DNA of 64,000 bases from Corynebacterium sp. 74A (GTDB lineage Bacteria; Actinomycetota; Actinomycetes; Mycobacteriales; Mycobacteriaceae): NCBI RefSeq assembly GCF_008930665.1, contig NZ_PQMG01000008.1, positions 26,049 through 90,048 on the forward strand, in the 5' to 3' direction. Of the stretch, positions 1 through 9,407 are shown in pieces. Numbering within the stretch: position 1 is the first letter of the stretch; each line of letters opens with the position of its first letter. A program made the position numbers and the translations under genes. Below the pieces are notes generated by a model that was not told the origin of the DNA, ran no database searches, and saw only the letters and a program-made list of their open reading frames with translations.

Positions 1-1
1 C

Positions 2-622
2 GAATACTGGTCCAGCCTGCGCACCGATGAGGGCGCGAGCTATGACAAGGTCGTCACCATCGACGGCGACGCCCTCACCCCCTTCGTCACGTGGGGCACC
101 AACCCGGGCCAGGGTTTGCCGCTGGCAGAGTGTGTGCCGAACCCAGAGGAGATCAGCGACGAAAACGAGCGCTCGGCCGCGGAGAAGGCCATCGACTATA
201 TGGGCTTGATTCCCGGCCAGCCGCTGCGTGAGGTGACAATCGATACGGTCTTCGTGGGCTCCTGCACCAATGGCCGCATCGAGGATTTGCGGGCGGTCGC
301 TCAGGTGCTCAAGGGCCGCCGCGTGGCCGATAATGTTCGTATGCTCACGGTGCCCGGCTCCCAGCGGGTGCGGGAACAGGCCGAGGCCGAGGGCCTGGAC
401 AAGATCATCACCGCCGCCGGCGCCGAGTGGCGCCAGCCCGGCTGCTCGATGTGTTTGGGTATGAACCCCGATCAGCTCTCGCCCGGCCAGCGCTGCGCCT
501 CTACCTCGAACCGCAACTTCGAGGGACGCCAAGGCAAGGGCGGCCGCACCCACTTGGTCTCACCCGCAGTGGCCGCCGCCTCCGCGGTGGCCGGCACCCT
601 GGCATCGCCCGCTGACCTCTAA
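2..622 (+). CDS. leuC: 3-isopropylmalate dehydratase large subunit, C-terminal part
   Basis: This is the last 206 codons of LeuC; the 5' part lies outside the window and the frame is open from base 2. LeuC and LeuD together isomerise 2-isopropylmalate to 3-isopropylmalate in leucine synthesis, using a 4Fe-4S cluster in the cytoplasm. The three expected cluster cysteines are visible: one in GSCTNGR (near base 262) and two in GCSMCLGM (near base 445). The sequence ends in the usual alanine-rich tail. leuD follows after 30 bases, so the two are co-transcribed. Identification is certain from the motifs and from leuD next door. Confidence 0.97.
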   Translation, partial: EYWSSLRTDEGASYDKVVTIDGDALTPFVTWGTNPGQGLPLAECVPNPEEISDENERSAAEKAIDYMGLIPGQPLREVTIDTVFVGSCTNGRIEDLRAVAQVLKGRRVADNVRMLTVPGSQRVREQAEAEGLDKIITAAGAEWRQPGCSMCLGMNPDQLSPGQRCASTSNRNFEGRQGKGGRTHLVSPAVAAASAVAGTLASPADL

Positions 623-652
623 GCACCGTCGCATTAGGAGAAGAGAACAACA

Positions 653-1240
653 ATGGAGAAGTTTCACACTCACACTGGTGTCGGCGTGCCGCTGAAGCGG
701 TCGAACGTGGACACCGATCAGATCATCCCCGCCGTCTACCTCAAGCGGGTTAGCCGCACCGGCTTCGAGGACGGGCTGTTCGCCGCGTGGCGACGCGACC
801 CCGAGTTCGTGCTCAATCAAGAGGACTACGCAGCAGGCTCGGTACTGGTCGCCGGCGAGGACTTCGGTACCGGATCCTCGCGTGAGCACGCCGTGTGGGC
901 GCTGATGGACTATGGCTTCCGAGTGGTGTTTTCCCCGCGTTTCGCCGATATTTTCCGCGGCAACGCCGGTAAGGCTGGGCTGCTGGCCGCCCAGATGGAG
1001 CACAGCGATATCGAGCTGTTGTGGAAGCTGATGGAGCAGACCCCAGGCCTGAAGCTGACGGTCAATCTCGTAGACCGCACCGTCACCGCCGGTGAGCACA
1101 TCCTGCCTTTCGAGGTGGATGACTACACCCGCTGGCGGCTGATCGAGGGGCTCGACGATATCAGCCTCACCCTGCGCGATGAGGAAGCCATCGAGCGTTT
1201 CGAAGCCCAGCGCAAGCCCTTCATGCCGCGGGTCTTCTAA
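653..1240 (+). CDS. leuD: 3-isopropylmalate dehydratase small subunit
   Basis: A 195-residue LeuD, full length for the family. It forms the swivelling domain of the isopropylmalate isomerase and carries the substrate-recognition loop. The family motif [10 protein letters not shown] is at residues 71-80 and the early NVDTDQIIP segment is present. The ATG is preceded by AGGAGAAGAG, a strong ribosome binding site. It is the last gene of the leuCD unit; a strong hairpin lies 41 bases downstream, before the convergent mutT1 gene. Confidence 0.98.
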   Translation: MEKFHTHTGVGVPLKRSNVDTDQIIPAVYLKRVSRTGFEDGLFAAWRRDPEFVLNQEDYAAGSVLVAGEDFGTGSSREHAVWALMDYGFRVVFSPRFADIFRGNAGKAGLLAAQMEHSDIELLWKLMEQTPGLKLTVNLVDRTVTAGEHILPFEVDDYTRWRLIEGLDDISLTLRDEEAIERFEAQRKPFMPRVF

Positions 1241-1281
1241 GCCCGCCCCGTTGCGGGCCATCGCCCCGACGCAGCATAGGA

Positions 1282-1311
1282 CCCCGCCAGGTGGATACCA
1301 CCTCGGCGGGG
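1282..1311. terminator. Hairpin terminator between leuD and mutT1
   Basis: The arms CCCCGCC and GGCGGGG enclose a second stem GGTGG/CCACC with loop ATA. There is no good T-tract on either side. Its place between two convergent genes suggests a bidirectional terminator. Confidence 0.7.
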
Positions 1312-1340
1312 CCTTGTCGTGTATGCGGGCGAAGCGGCAG

Positions 1341-2339
1341 TTATTTCACCGGCAGGGCGCTGGCGAGATAGTCCGCGCCCACCAATTGCCCGTCTCGGAA
1401 GTCCAGCATCCACATCGAGCCCTTCTTCGCCTTAATCTCATCGATCGGCAGCTGGCCACGGGCCGCGGCCCAAGCCACCACATCGGGGATCCAGATGCCC
1501 TGGGAGCAGACCACAGAGATCGTGCCGCTGCGGGAAAGCTCCGAGATGGCGCTGTGGCAGTTCGTCATCTGCGAGAGCCAGGCATTGTCGCCGAAGAGCT
1601 CATTGACGGTGACATCCATGCCCAGCTCATCGGCCAGCGGGGCAATAGTGTCCTGGCAGCGATCAGGCTCGGCGGAATACAGCTGCTCTGGGCGGAAAGC
1701 GCTGAGCAAAGGCACCAGCATTTCCGCTTGTCGACGCCCTTTCTTATCCAAAGGCCGGATAGAGTCATCGCCCTGCCAATTCTTCCGCTGATAGGCCTTG
1801 GCGTGGCGCAGCAGAATGACGCGGGTATCCGGGGCAAGGCGAAGCCGTTTCTCGGCCTTGCGCAAGACATCTACATCCAGCTGGTAGGACAGCAGCGAGG
1901 CGGCGTCGTCAATGGACAGCCAGCGCAGCGTGTCCACCTCATCGTTGGCGCTGAACTCGCCGCCGATGACCTCGGCCAGCCAGTAATAGACCACCTTGGT
2001 GCGCTTGTGTACCGGATAGCTGACCTTGCCGATGAGCTTGTCCAGGCGCACCTCGTAGCCGGTTTCTTCCTCGATCTCACGGGCGGCAGTCACCGGCAGG
2101 GACTCGCCCGGGTCCAGCTTGCCCTTCGCCAAAGACCAGTCGTCATAGCGCGGGCGGTGAATCACCGCCACCTCGATCTCCTCGGGGCGGGAACGATCGC
2201 CGCGCCACAGCACCGCGCCCGCGGCGAGGGTCGGGCGGGTGATGTCCTTGCAGGGATTGGAAGGAATTTTTTGCAGTCGACCCGTGACGAGCACGTTGTT
2301 CTTGCGGTCTTTATCAGTTTCCTGCGCGTGAGAAGCCAT
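1341..2339 (-). CDS. mutT1: Nudix hydrolase / histidine phosphatase fusion, MutT1 type
   Basis: A 332-residue two-domain protein. Residues ~35-165 are a Nudix domain with a perfect Nudix box (G73x5E...REIEEETG to residue 94), and residues ~172-332 are a histidine phosphatase fold with LLRHA at 176-180. Mycobacterial MutT1 has the same domain order and sanitises 8-oxo-dGTP and related nucleotides, so the same role is inferred here. In the phosphatase half the later catalytic region reads VVCSQG where classical members have SHG, so the second histidine appears replaced by Gln. A TACAAT box (2352-2347, minus strand) lies 7 bases before the ATG, suggesting a leaderless transcript. The position beside leuCD matches mycobacteria. 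Confidence 0.88.
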   Translation of the reverse strand: MASHAQETDKDRKNNVLVTGRLQKIPSNPCKDITRPTLAAGAVLWRGDRSRPEEIEVAVIHRPRYDDWSLAKGKLDPGESLPVTAAREIEEETGYEVRLDKLIGKVSYPVHKRTKVVYYWLAEVIGGEFSANDEVDTLRWLSIDDAASLLSYQLDVDVLRKAEKRLRLAPDTRVILLRHAKAYQRKNWQGDDSIRPLDKKGRRQAEMLVPLLSAFRPEQLYSAEPDRCQDTIAPLADELGMDVTVNELFGDNAWLSQMTNCHSAISELSRSGTISVVCSQGIWIPDVVAWAAARGQLPIDEIKAKKGSMWMLDFRDGQLVGADYLASALPVK

Positions 2340-2363
2340 AGCTGCAATTGTAGGACGGCTCTA

Positions 2364-3752
2364 TTAGGTACCGCAGTAGGTGGTGAAGTTCTCCGTCCAC
2401 TCCGCAGGTGCCGGCCCGAGCAGCTCCGGGTAAGCGGCATCTGCATCGAAGGGGTGGCGCAGCGCGTTCAGCAGCGCCTCCCACAGCTCCCAGTGATCTT
2501 GGGCGGCCGCGCTGAGGGCGCGTTCCACCTCGTGGTTGCGGGGAATGACCACCGGATTACGCCGCTGCGGATCCGGCTGAGAGTCCCGCCACGCCTGCCA
2601 CAGAGGATCCGTCTGCTCTGCTGCGTAGTCCTCATCGAGGGTGGCGAAAAACGTGGTGTGATCCGGCTGTTCGCGGCGCAGATAATCCAGGGCGAGAGCG
2701 ACCACCTGCGGCGCCTGCGGCCGGCCATTGATGCCGAGTTTGGCGGCCCACATCTCGGTGGCGATGGCCTCGAAGCGGCTGCCTTGGCTGCTGAGGACTT
2801 CTTGGGCTCGGGCGATGGCGGCCTGCGGGTCGGCGTCGATAAGCGGCAGCAGCACCTCGCCGAAGCGGGCCATGTTCCAGCCGAGGATCGCCGGCTGCTG
2901 GCCGTAGCGGTAGCGACCGGTGGTGTCGATGCTGGAGAAACACGCGTCCGTGGCGTGGGCGTCGAGGAAAGCACAGGGGCCGTAGTCGACGGTCTCGCCG
3001 CTGATCGTGGTGTTATCGGTGTTCATCACCCCGTGGATAAAACCCACGCCCATCCACTGCGCCACGGTGTGCATCTGGGTGTTCATCACCTGCTCCAGCA
3101 AAGCCAGCGCCCCGCCGCCGGCATGTTCGGGATAGTGCCGCTGGAGGCAATACTCGACCAGCTGGGCTAAGACATCCTCGGCGCCGAGTACCGTCGCCAT
3201 CTGGAAGGTGCCCACGCGAATATGGGAGCTGGCTGCCCGCACAATCATCGCCCCGCGCTCAGGGCCACTACGCAGCACGCTGCGGCCGGTATCAATCACC
3301 GCGAGCACCCGTGTGGTTGGGATGCCGAGAGCGTGCATCGCCTCGGAGATCAGATACTCTCGCAGCATCGGCCCGCGCGCCCCATAGCCATCCGCGCCCC
3401 GCGAAAACGGGGTGGGCCCAGAGCCCTTGAGGTGAAGATCCACCAGCCCACTGGGCGTGTCAAGCTCGCCGAGCAGCAGTGCGCGACCATCGCCCAACTG
3501 CGGATTGAACTGGCCAAACTGGTGGCCCGCATAGCCCTGGGCCACCGGTTGGGTATAGCAGCCGCTGGCCCGCCCGCACAGAAAATCCAGCCCCGCATCC
3601 GTGCGCAGCCACTGCGGATCCAATCCCAGTTCCGCCGCGAGGGGTTCGTTGAGTTGCAGCAGCGAGGCATCGGGATATTCAGCTGCCTGCCACTCAAGGC
3701 AGAGATCGGGGAAGTTCTTGGCAAACTCGGCGCGCAAGACAGGACTAGACAT
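2364..3752 (-). CDS. selO: Protein adenylyltransferase SelO (YdiU/UPF0061 family)
   Basis: A 462-residue SelO-family pseudokinase. The family is known to transfer AMP to protein hydroxyl side chains (AMPylation) in redox stress. Hallmarks are YAGHQFGQF (74-82), the [11 protein letters not shown] loop (108-118), HGVMNTDN (240-247) and the metal-binding DYGP (256-259). The C-terminus ends TYCGT, keeping a cysteine near the end, where eukaryotic homologues carry selenocysteine. The start chosen is the ATG at 3752: upstream in-frame residues look non-coding, and a TACACT box (3766-3761) lies 8 bases before this ATG, which suggests a leaderless transcript. It is divergent from gpsA and reads towards mutT1, 24 bases away. 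Confidence 0.93.
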   Translation of the reverse strand: MSSPVLRAEFAKNFPDLCLEWQAAEYPDASLLQLNEPLAAELGLDPQWLRTDAGLDFLCGRASGCYTQPVAQGYAGHQFGQFNPQLGDGRALLLGELDTPSGLVDLHLKGSGPTPFSRGADGYGARGPMLREYLISEAMHALGIPTTRVLAVIDTGRSVLRSGPERGAMIVRAASSHIRVGTFQMATVLGAEDVLAQLVEYCLQRHYPEHAGGGALALLEQVMNTQMHTVAQWMGVGFIHGVMNTDNTTISGETVDYGPCAFLDAHATDACFSSIDTTGRYRYGQQPAILGWNMARFGEVLLPLIDADPQAAIARAQEVLSSQGSRFEAIATEMWAAKLGINGRPQAPQVVALALDYLRREQPDHTTFFATLDEDYAAEQTDPLWQAWRDSQPDPQRRNPVVIPRNHEVERALSAAAQDHWELWEALLNALRHPFDADAAYPELLGPAPAEWTENFTTYCGT

Positions 3753-3909
3753 ACCGCCCCAGTGTACTGTGCACGGCTGCACGGCAATGCTCGGTAGACT
3801 CGCACGCAGATGCAGCACTGTCTGCGGCGACGCCACTGCGCGCCCGCTTCGGCACGGTGCAGCTACCACCGCAACGAGCAGATACCTCGGGAAGGACACA
3901 ACAGGGTTC

Positions 3910-4908
3910 ATGGTCAACGTGACAGTGATGGGCGCAGGAAGCTGGGGCACCACCCTAGCCAAGGTATTCGCCGATGCCGGAGCCACCGTGCGCCTCTGGG
4001 CGCGCCGGGAATCGGTGGCGAAATCCATACAGATCATGCGTGAGAACCTCGACTACCTGCCTGGGCTCAGCGTGCCCCAGTCCGTGACCGCCACAGCCGA
4101 TGCCGCCCGCGCCCTCGCCGGCGCCGATATCGTGGTCTTGGGCGTTCCCTCCCAAACACTGCGCGCCAATGTGGAGCAGTGGGTCGAGCTCATCCCGCGG
4201 GAGGCGATCGTCATCAGCCTCGCCAAGGGGGTGGAACACGGCAGCTTGATGCGGATGAGCGAGGTGATCGCCGAGGCTGGACGCATCGAGCCGGAGCGCA
4301 TCGCCGTGCTCTCGGGGCCAAACCTGGCCCGCGAGGTGGCCATGGAACAGCCCGCTGCCACCGTGATCGCCTGCACCAACGAGGACAACGCCAAATACGC
4401 CCAGGCGGCCTGCTCGGCGCCCTACTTCCGGCCCTATACCAATACCGATGTGATCGGCACCGAGCTCGGCGGGGCGTGCAAGAACGTCATTGCCTTGGCC
4501 TGCGGCATGGCCAATGGCAAAGGGCTAGGGGAGAACACCACCGCGAGCTTGATCACGCGCGGCCTCGCCGAGATCGCCCGACTGGGCGTGGCGGTTGGGG
4601 CCGATAGTCGCACCTTTGCCGGGCTGGCAGGATTGGGCGATTTGGTCGCCACCTGTAGCTCGCCGTTGTCTCGCAACCGCAGCTTCGGCGCCCGCCTCGG
4701 CCGAGGCGATTCGCTTGAGCAGGCCACCCACGCCACCTCGGGGCAGGTTGCCGAGGGCGTGACCTCCTCGGAGTCGGTGTTCCGCCTCGCCGAGCGGCAT
4801 GGGGTGGACATGCCCATCACTCACGCCGTCTACATGGTGTGCCACGAGGGAATGGATGTGGACACCATGGTGGGTGCGCTGATGGGACGTTCGAAGAAGT
4901 CCGAGTAG
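3910..4908 (+). CDS. gpsA: NAD(P)H-dependent glycerol-3-phosphate dehydrogenase
   Basis: A 332-residue GpsA, full length. It reduces dihydroxyacetone phosphate to sn-glycerol 3-phosphate for phospholipid synthesis in the cytoplasm. The nucleotide-binding loop GAGSWG is at residues 8-13 and the active-site lysine lies in [11 protein letters not shown] (K191). The ATG at 3910 was chosen because it places GAGSWG near the N-terminus as in the family; a GGGAAGGA-like ribosome site lies ~15 bases upstream. The frame is open further upstream, but that part overlaps selO and is not conserved-looking. ddl follows after 141 bases, as in mycobacteria. Confidence 0.97.
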   Translation: MVNVTVMGAGSWGTTLAKVFADAGATVRLWARRESVAKSIQIMRENLDYLPGLSVPQSVTATADAARALAGADIVVLGVPSQTLRANVEQWVELIPREAIVISLAKGVEHGSLMRMSEVIAEAGRIEPERIAVLSGPNLAREVAMEQPAATVIACTNEDNAKYAQAACSAPYFRPYTNTDVIGTELGGACKNVIALACGMANGKGLGENTTASLITRGLAEIARLGVAVGADSRTFAGLAGLGDLVATCSSPLSRNRSFGARLGRGDSLEQATHATSGQVAEGVTSSESVFRLAERHGVDMPITHAVYMVCHEGMDVDTMVGALMGRSKKSE

Positions 4909-5049
4909 TACAATCGCAGCGGTTCGGCACCCACCCCGTTCACCGGTGTGCGATGCAGTGCTGCGTGCCTGCGCCGCAGCAGGCGGACAGCCCCGCAACA
5001 CAGCCCGTACCCACAGCCCGTCACTACAGCCGAGATATGAAAGACCGAG

Positions 5050-6162
5050 ATGACTGCTCCTACCTCTTTTGCCAGCGATGCCACTGACACCCGTACCTCT
5101 GTTGCCGTCGTCTATGGCGGCCGCAGCTCCGAGCACTCGATTTCCTGTATCTCGGCCTCGGCGGTGATGAGCCACCTCAACGCCGAAACCTATCGCGTCG
5201 TGCCGGTGGGCATCACCCTCGAAGGCACCTGGGTGGTGGGGCAATCCGATCCTAAAAAGCTCCGCGCCGCCGGTCGCGAGTTACCCGTGGTGGAACACAC
5301 CGAGGAGGTTCAGCTCTCGGTGGATCCCAACCGGCGCGGCGAGTTCCGCTATAGCAGCGGCGAGCGCGCCGGGCAGCTCTATGATCGCGTGGATGTGATC
5401 GTGCCGGTACTGCACGGCAAGTTTGGTGAAGATGGCACCATCCAGGGTCTCTTTGAGCTCTCTGGGGTGCCCTATGTGGGCGCTGGGGTGCTGGCCTCGG
5501 CGGCCGGGATGGATAAGGAATACACGAAGAAACTCATGAGCGCCTCGGGGCTGCCCGTGGGGCGCGAGGTGGTGCTGCGGCAGCGCGGCGAGCTCAGCGT
5601 GGCAGAAAAGGAGCTACTGGGGCTGCCGGTGTTCGTCAAGCCGGCTCGCGGCGGTTCCTCGATCGGTATCTCCAAGGTGGAGTCTTGGGAGGAGTTCCCC
5701 GCGGCCTATCAGGCGGCGGTGGACTATGACGAAAAGGTGATCGTGGAGGCCGAGATCCGCGGCGCAGAGGTGGAGTGCGGCGTGCTGCAGTACCCCTCGG
5801 GCGAGGTGGTGGCTTCGGTTCCGGCGCAGCTCATCGGCACCGAGGACGGCGATGAGGGCTTCTACGACTTCGACACCAAATACCTCGACAATGTGGTCTC
5901 TGCCGCGATCCCGGCGCCGCTCGGGGAGGAGACCACGGAGCTGATCCAGTCGCTGGCTGTGGAAACCTTCCACGCCCTGAATTGCACGGGCTTGGCGCGC
6001 GTCGATTTCTTCGTCACCGACTCCGGCCCGGTGCTCAACGAGATCAACACCATGCCCGGTTTTACGCCGATCTCGATGTATCCCAAGGTTTTCGAAGCCT
6101 CTGGCGTGCCCTACGCTGAGCTGCTGGATATTGTGATTCAGCAGGCGCTTTCTCGCCGCTAG
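5050..6162 (+). CDS. ddl: D-alanine--D-alanine ligase
   Basis: A 370-residue ATP-grasp enzyme that joins two D-alanines for peptidoglycan precursors. The N-terminal VVYGGRSSEHSISCISA, the central KPARGGSSIGISKV and the C-terminal EINTMPGFTPISMYPKVF are all canonical. The 140 bases between gpsA and ddl contain no gene that I can support. The cobalamin riboswitch and transporter that follow are unusual neighbours; in related genomes the DUF3515 gene normally comes next. Confidence 0.97.
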   Translation: MTAPTSFASDATDTRTSVAVVYGGRSSEHSISCISASAVMSHLNAETYRVVPVGITLEGTWVVGQSDPKKLRAAGRELPVVEHTEEVQLSVDPNRRGEFRYSSGERAGQLYDRVDVIVPVLHGKFGEDGTIQGLFELSGVPYVGAGVLASAAGMDKEYTKKLMSASGLPVGREVVLRQRGELSVAEKELLGLPVFVKPARGGSSIGISKVESWEEFPAAYQAAVDYDEKVIVEAEIRGAEVECGVLQYPSGEVVASVPAQLIGTEDGDEGFYDFDTKYLDNVVSAAIPAPLGEETTELIQSLAVETFHALNCTGLARVDFFVTDSGPVLNEINTMPGFTPISMYPKVFEASGVPYAELLDIVIQQALSRR

Positions 6163-6170
6163 CTGCGGCG

Positions 6171-6180
6171 CTTATCGACG
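6171..6180 (+). repeat. Intergenic copy of the CTTATCGACG word
   Basis: An exact copy of the 10-base word that occurs 13 times in the window, here in the context GGCGCTTATCGACGCTTATT just after ddl. Function unknown; see findings. Confidence 0.6.
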
Positions 6181-6221
6181 CTTATTCGCAGCCACTCATC
6201 CGCGGTGTAAGATACAAGTCG

Positions 6222-6345
6222 CTGCTGGGTCGAGCCCGCAGGGGAATCTGGTGCAACTCCAGAACTGACGCGCAACGGTAAGCCGCGCTTCGCTCTTACG
6301 GCGAGGATATGTGGACAAGTCCGAATGCCTGCCCTCGGCCAACGT
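6222..6345 (+). promoter_or_regulatory. Cobalamin (B12) riboswitch
   Basis: The stretch carries the conserved pieces of the cobalamin aptamer in order: GGGAATCTGGTGCAA (6242 on), CTGACGCGCAACGGTAA (B12-box region, ~6265-6282) and AAGTCCGAATGCCTGCC near 6316-6332. The aptamer ends ~120 bases before the permease start codon. I did not identify an intrinsic terminator in the expression platform, so control could be by ribosome access. It should reduce expression of the downstream importer when cobalamin is plentiful. Confidence 0.93.
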
Positions 6346-6462
6346 TAAAGGCAGCTGAAAGAAAGTGTGTGAACCACTTGATGGCTAGGTTTTCGGCCTC
6401 GCGTGGGGAAGCGAGTATCTCGTATTCCTTAGGTCGCCTAGCAGTGAAGGATTGTTGCTGGC

Positions 6463-7512
6463 GTGTCGATTTTTCGACGCAGCTACACGGCCCTAGTGGC
6501 CGTGCTGATGCTGCTCATTGCGGTCTCAGCCGTCGCTTCGGTGGCGGTGGGATCGGTCACCATCCCGCTCGGTGATGTGGCTGCTGTGATGCAGTCGAAG
6601 CTGGGCCTGTCTTCGGCCACGGTGCCGGAGCAGTCGGTGGAGACCATTGTGTGGCAGCTGCGGACGCCGCGAGGCCTGCTTGCTCTCATCGTCGGCGCTG
6701 GGCTCGCGCTGGCCGGTGTGGCCATGCAGACTCTGGTGCGTAACCCTCTGGCTGATCCCTATCTGTTGGGCGTGTCCTCCGGCGCTAGCGTCGGCGCGAC
6801 AGCCGTTATTACTCTAGGCATTTTCTCCTCATTAGGGGTGTGGGCACTTTCTGGCGGGGCGCTGATTGGTGCGCTCGTGGCCACTATGGCGGTGTATGGG
6901 ATCACCTATGCGCAGGGCGGCATCACCCCCTTGCGGCTGATTCTCACCGGTGTCGTGCTCGCGAGCGCCTTTTCAGCCCTCGCCAGTTTTCTCGTGTTCA
7001 TCGGTCCCGATCCGCGCGCCGCGCAATCGGTGATGTTTTGGATGCTGGGCTCTGTCGCAGGGGCGCAGTGGATCAAACTAGGCATCCCGGTGGTGGCGAC
7101 GTTTCTGGCCGCTGTCATTCTCTTCGTCCTCGGTCCTCGTCTCGATGCCTTGGCATCGGGGGAGGATGTGGCCGCAAGCGTAGGAGTGGACGTCGATAAG
7201 CTCCGAGCATCTCTGTTCCTTCTCCAAGCGGTGCTCGTGGGCGTGCTCGTCGCGGTGTCCGGCGGGATCGGTTTTGTCGGTCTCGTGGTGCCGCACTTGG
7301 CACGCATGCTAGTGGGTCCAACGCATCGCAGGTTGGTGCCCATCGCCATGCTCGGTGGCGGGCTGTTTTTGCTCTGGGTGGATATGGCTTCGCGCGTTGT
7401 CGCAGGCGCGCAGGAAATTCCCCTCGGAGTAGTCACCGGCATTATTGGTGCGCCCTTGTTCCTGTTCATCATGGGCAGGTCGAGCTCGTATAGCTTCGCT
7501 AAGGAGGCCTAG
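6463..7512 (+). CDS. FecCD/BtuC-family ABC importer permease, probably for cobalamin
   Basis: A 349-residue, very hydrophobic permease of the FecCD family with about ten predicted membrane segments. The motifs RTPRGLLALIVGAGLALAG (first third), NPLADPYLLG and GGIGFVGLVVPHLAR are diagnostic for the BtuC/FhuB/FecD group. The start is GTG at 6463, giving MSIFRRSY. The upstream cobalamin riboswitch points to B12 or a cobamide as substrate rather than a siderophore; that is inference from regulation. The ATPase gene begins 7 bases after the stop codon, so the three transporter genes form one operon. Confidence 0.92.
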   Translation: MSIFRRSYTALVAVLMLLIAVSAVASVAVGSVTIPLGDVAAVMQSKLGLSSATVPEQSVETIVWQLRTPRGLLALIVGAGLALAGVAMQTLVRNPLADPYLLGVSSGASVGATAVITLGIFSSLGVWALSGGALIGALVATMAVYGITYAQGGITPLRLILTGVVLASAFSALASFLVFIGPDPRAAQSVMFWMLGSVAGAQWIKLGIPVVATFLAAVILFVLGPRLDALASGEDVAASVGVDVDKLRASLFLLQAVLVGVLVAVSGGIGFVGLVVPHLARMLVGPTHRRLVPIAMLGGGLFLLWVDMASRVVAGAQEIPLGVVTGIIGAPLFLFIMGRSSSYSFAKEA

Positions 7513-7519
7513 AACTCTG

Positions 7520-8308
7520 ATGCGTAGTCTCCATCTCGAGCAGCTGGATTGTCTTATCGACGCCACCCCTATTCTCAGCAACGTCACCCTCAGCGTGGAG
7601 CCTGGCGCCATGGTCGCCATTGTTGGCCCTAATGGCGCCGGCAAAACGACATTGCTGCGCAGCATCGCGGGTTTTCTCCCTTCCCGCGGCCAGGTGCGCA
7701 TCGATGACACGCCGCTGGCGTCGTTGAGCGCGAAGCACAGGGGCCAGATGCTGGCCTATGTCGGCCAGGAAGAGACCGTGCCGGAGGGGCTCACCGTGCG
7801 CCAAACGGTGGCGCTGGGGCGTCTGCCGCACCAATCGGTGTGGCGGCCGCCGTCGGCTGTAGACCGCGAGGCCACCGAGAAAGCGATGCAGCGGGTGGGC
7901 GTGACCGATCTGGCCGAACGCACCTGCAATCAGCTCTCGGGAGGGCAGCGCAAGCGCGTGTTTATCGCTCGCGCCCTCGCCCAAGACACCGGTTTGATCC
8001 TGCTCGATGAACCCACCAATCACCTCGACGTGGAGCACCAGCTCAGCGTCTTGGAACTCATGCGCGCGACTCGCGCAACAATCATCTCCACGATCCACAA
8101 CCTCGACCTGGCGCTCACGCATTTCGATATCTGCCTGGTGTTGCACAACGGCGAGGTTCTTGCCTGCGGCAGCCCCACCGAGGTGCTTAACGCGGCGCGG
8201 GTGCGCACGGTATTTGGCGTGGATTCGGTGATTGTGCGGCAGGGGCTGCGCCACCCGCACCTCGTTGTCGATGGGGTACACACCCGTCCTGATTCCTCCA
8301 ACCCATAG
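7520..8308 (+). CDS. ABC importer ATPase, BtuD/FecE type
   Basis: A 262-residue ATPase with Walker A GPNGAGKT (36-43), signature LSGGQRKRV, Walker B LILLDEPTNHLD and a switch histidine in STIHNLD. It energises the preceding permease. The ATG at 7520 follows AAGGAGG (7501-7507), with 12 bases between. The first codons (ATG CGT AGT CTC) lie within a copy of the repeated word CTACGCATCAGAG in reverse orientation (7515-7527). A copy of CTTATCGACG follows at 7553. Substrate is inferred from the riboswitch. Confidence 0.93.
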   Translation: MRSLHLEQLDCLIDATPILSNVTLSVEPGAMVAIVGPNGAGKTTLLRSIAGFLPSRGQVRIDDTPLASLSAKHRGQMLAYVGQEETVPEGLTVRQTVALGRLPHQSVWRPPSAVDREATEKAMQRVGVTDLAERTCNQLSGGQRKRVFIARALAQDTGLILLDEPTNHLDVEHQLSVLELMRATRATIISTIHNLDLALTHFDICLVLHNGEVLACGSPTEVLNAARVRTVFGVDSVIVRQGLRHPHLVVDGVHTRPDSSNP

Positions 8309-8323
8309 GATGCGTACAAACAC

Positions 8324-9394
8324 ATGTCACAGCCTTATCGCGTCGCGCTTGTCGCCGCCCTGAGCAGCGCCACTGTTCTTCTGAGCGCCTGCTCCGGCGG
8401 CGGCAGCGCCGAGAACCCCGCAGCACCCAACGATGCCACCGACCACTCCGGCGAGACGGTCACCGTCACCAACTGCGGCGAGGAGGTGAGCTTTCCGAAA
8501 AAGGCCGCCGGCCTGGCCAATGACGGCAACCTCATCGCGCTCAACCTGGCTCTCGATGCCCAAGATGAGCTGGTGGCGGTGTCCAGCCTGAACCGAGACC
8601 GCGACGTGCTTGTCGAAAAGTATGGCGAGAAGGTCAATAACTTAAAGGAGATCAGCGAGGAGTATCCCTCCCTGGAACAAATCGTGGCCGCCTCCCCGCA
8701 GGTGTTTTACGGCGGCTGGGGCTATGGGCTGGGGGAGGATAAAAACATCACCCCCGACTCCCTGGCCACGCACGATATCTCCACCTATATCCTCACCGAG
8801 GCCTGCCGCCAGGAAGGATCGACGGCCCGCGGCGTGGAAAACCCGTGGGATGCGGTGCGCAGCGATCTGCGCAACGTCGGTGCGATCACCGGCCGTGAGG
8901 ATAAGGCGGAAGACGTGATCGCCGATATGGATGCGCGTATCGAGGCGCTGAATAACGCCCCGCAGGCAGAGAACAAGCCGGTGGTCTTCCTCTACGACTC
9001 CGGCACCGATGCGGTGTTTACCTCCGGCGCGAAGGGCGCTCCCGCAGAAATGGTGGCCGCTGCCGGTGCGGACTACGCAACAGACGATCTCGATGACACC
9101 TGGGTGGAGGTTGGCTGGGAAACCCTCGCCGACGCCCAGCCCGATGTGTTTGTCTTCGTCGACTATCCCGGCCAGAGCTTCGAGCAAAAGGTAGAGCAGC
9201 TGAAGAAGAACCCCGCCACCAAGGATCTCGAGGCGGTGCAGCAGGAACGCTTCATTAATCTGCCCTATGCGCTGTGGACCTCCGGGCCGCTCAATATCGA
9301 CGGCGCCGAGCTCGTACGCAAGGGGCTAGAGGAGTATGGGCTGGTACCGGAATCCGATATCCAGCCCAGCCTCAACGTCCGTATCGATTCCTAA
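8324..9394 (+). CDS. Substrate-binding lipoprotein of the putative B12 importer
   Basis: A 356-residue exported lipoprotein. The signal peptide ends in the lipobox LLSAC, with Cys23 as the lipidation site, followed by a low-complexity linker. The rest looks like a class III (helical-backbone, BtuF/FhuD-like) binding protein: an early '..SLNRDRDVLVEKYG' segment, a central YDSGTDAVFTSG segment and PDVFVFVDYPG near the end. It completes a permease-ATPase-binding protein operon under the cobalamin riboswitch. A siderophore ligand cannot be excluded from sequence alone. Confidence 0.88.
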   Translation: MSQPYRVALVAALSSATVLLSACSGGGSAENPAAPNDATDHSGETVTVTNCGEEVSFPKKAAGLANDGNLIALNLALDAQDELVAVSSLNRDRDVLVEKYGEKVNNLKEISEEYPSLEQIVAASPQVFYGGWGYGLGEDKNITPDSLATHDISTYILTEACRQEGSTARGVENPWDAVRSDLRNVGAITGREDKAEDVIADMDARIEALNNAPQAENKPVVFLYDSGTDAVFTSGAKGAPAEMVAAAGADYATDDLDDTWVEVGWETLADAQPDVFVFVDYPGQSFEQKVEQLKKNPATKDLEAVQQERFINLPYALWTSGPLNIDGAELVRKGLEEYGLVPESDIQPSLNVRIDS

Positions 9395-9407
9395 AACAGG
9401 TGCCGGC

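Noticed and set aside
1179..3170. A 663-codon open frame on the plus strand
   Set aside because: It lies antisense to mutT1 and selO, which have complete family motifs. Its product is Arg/Gly/His-rich without any domain; a GC-rich third-position shadow.
6309..6575. An 88-codon open frame overlapping the riboswitch and permease start
   Set aside because: It runs through the aptamer's conserved bases and into the permease in another frame; no coding features.
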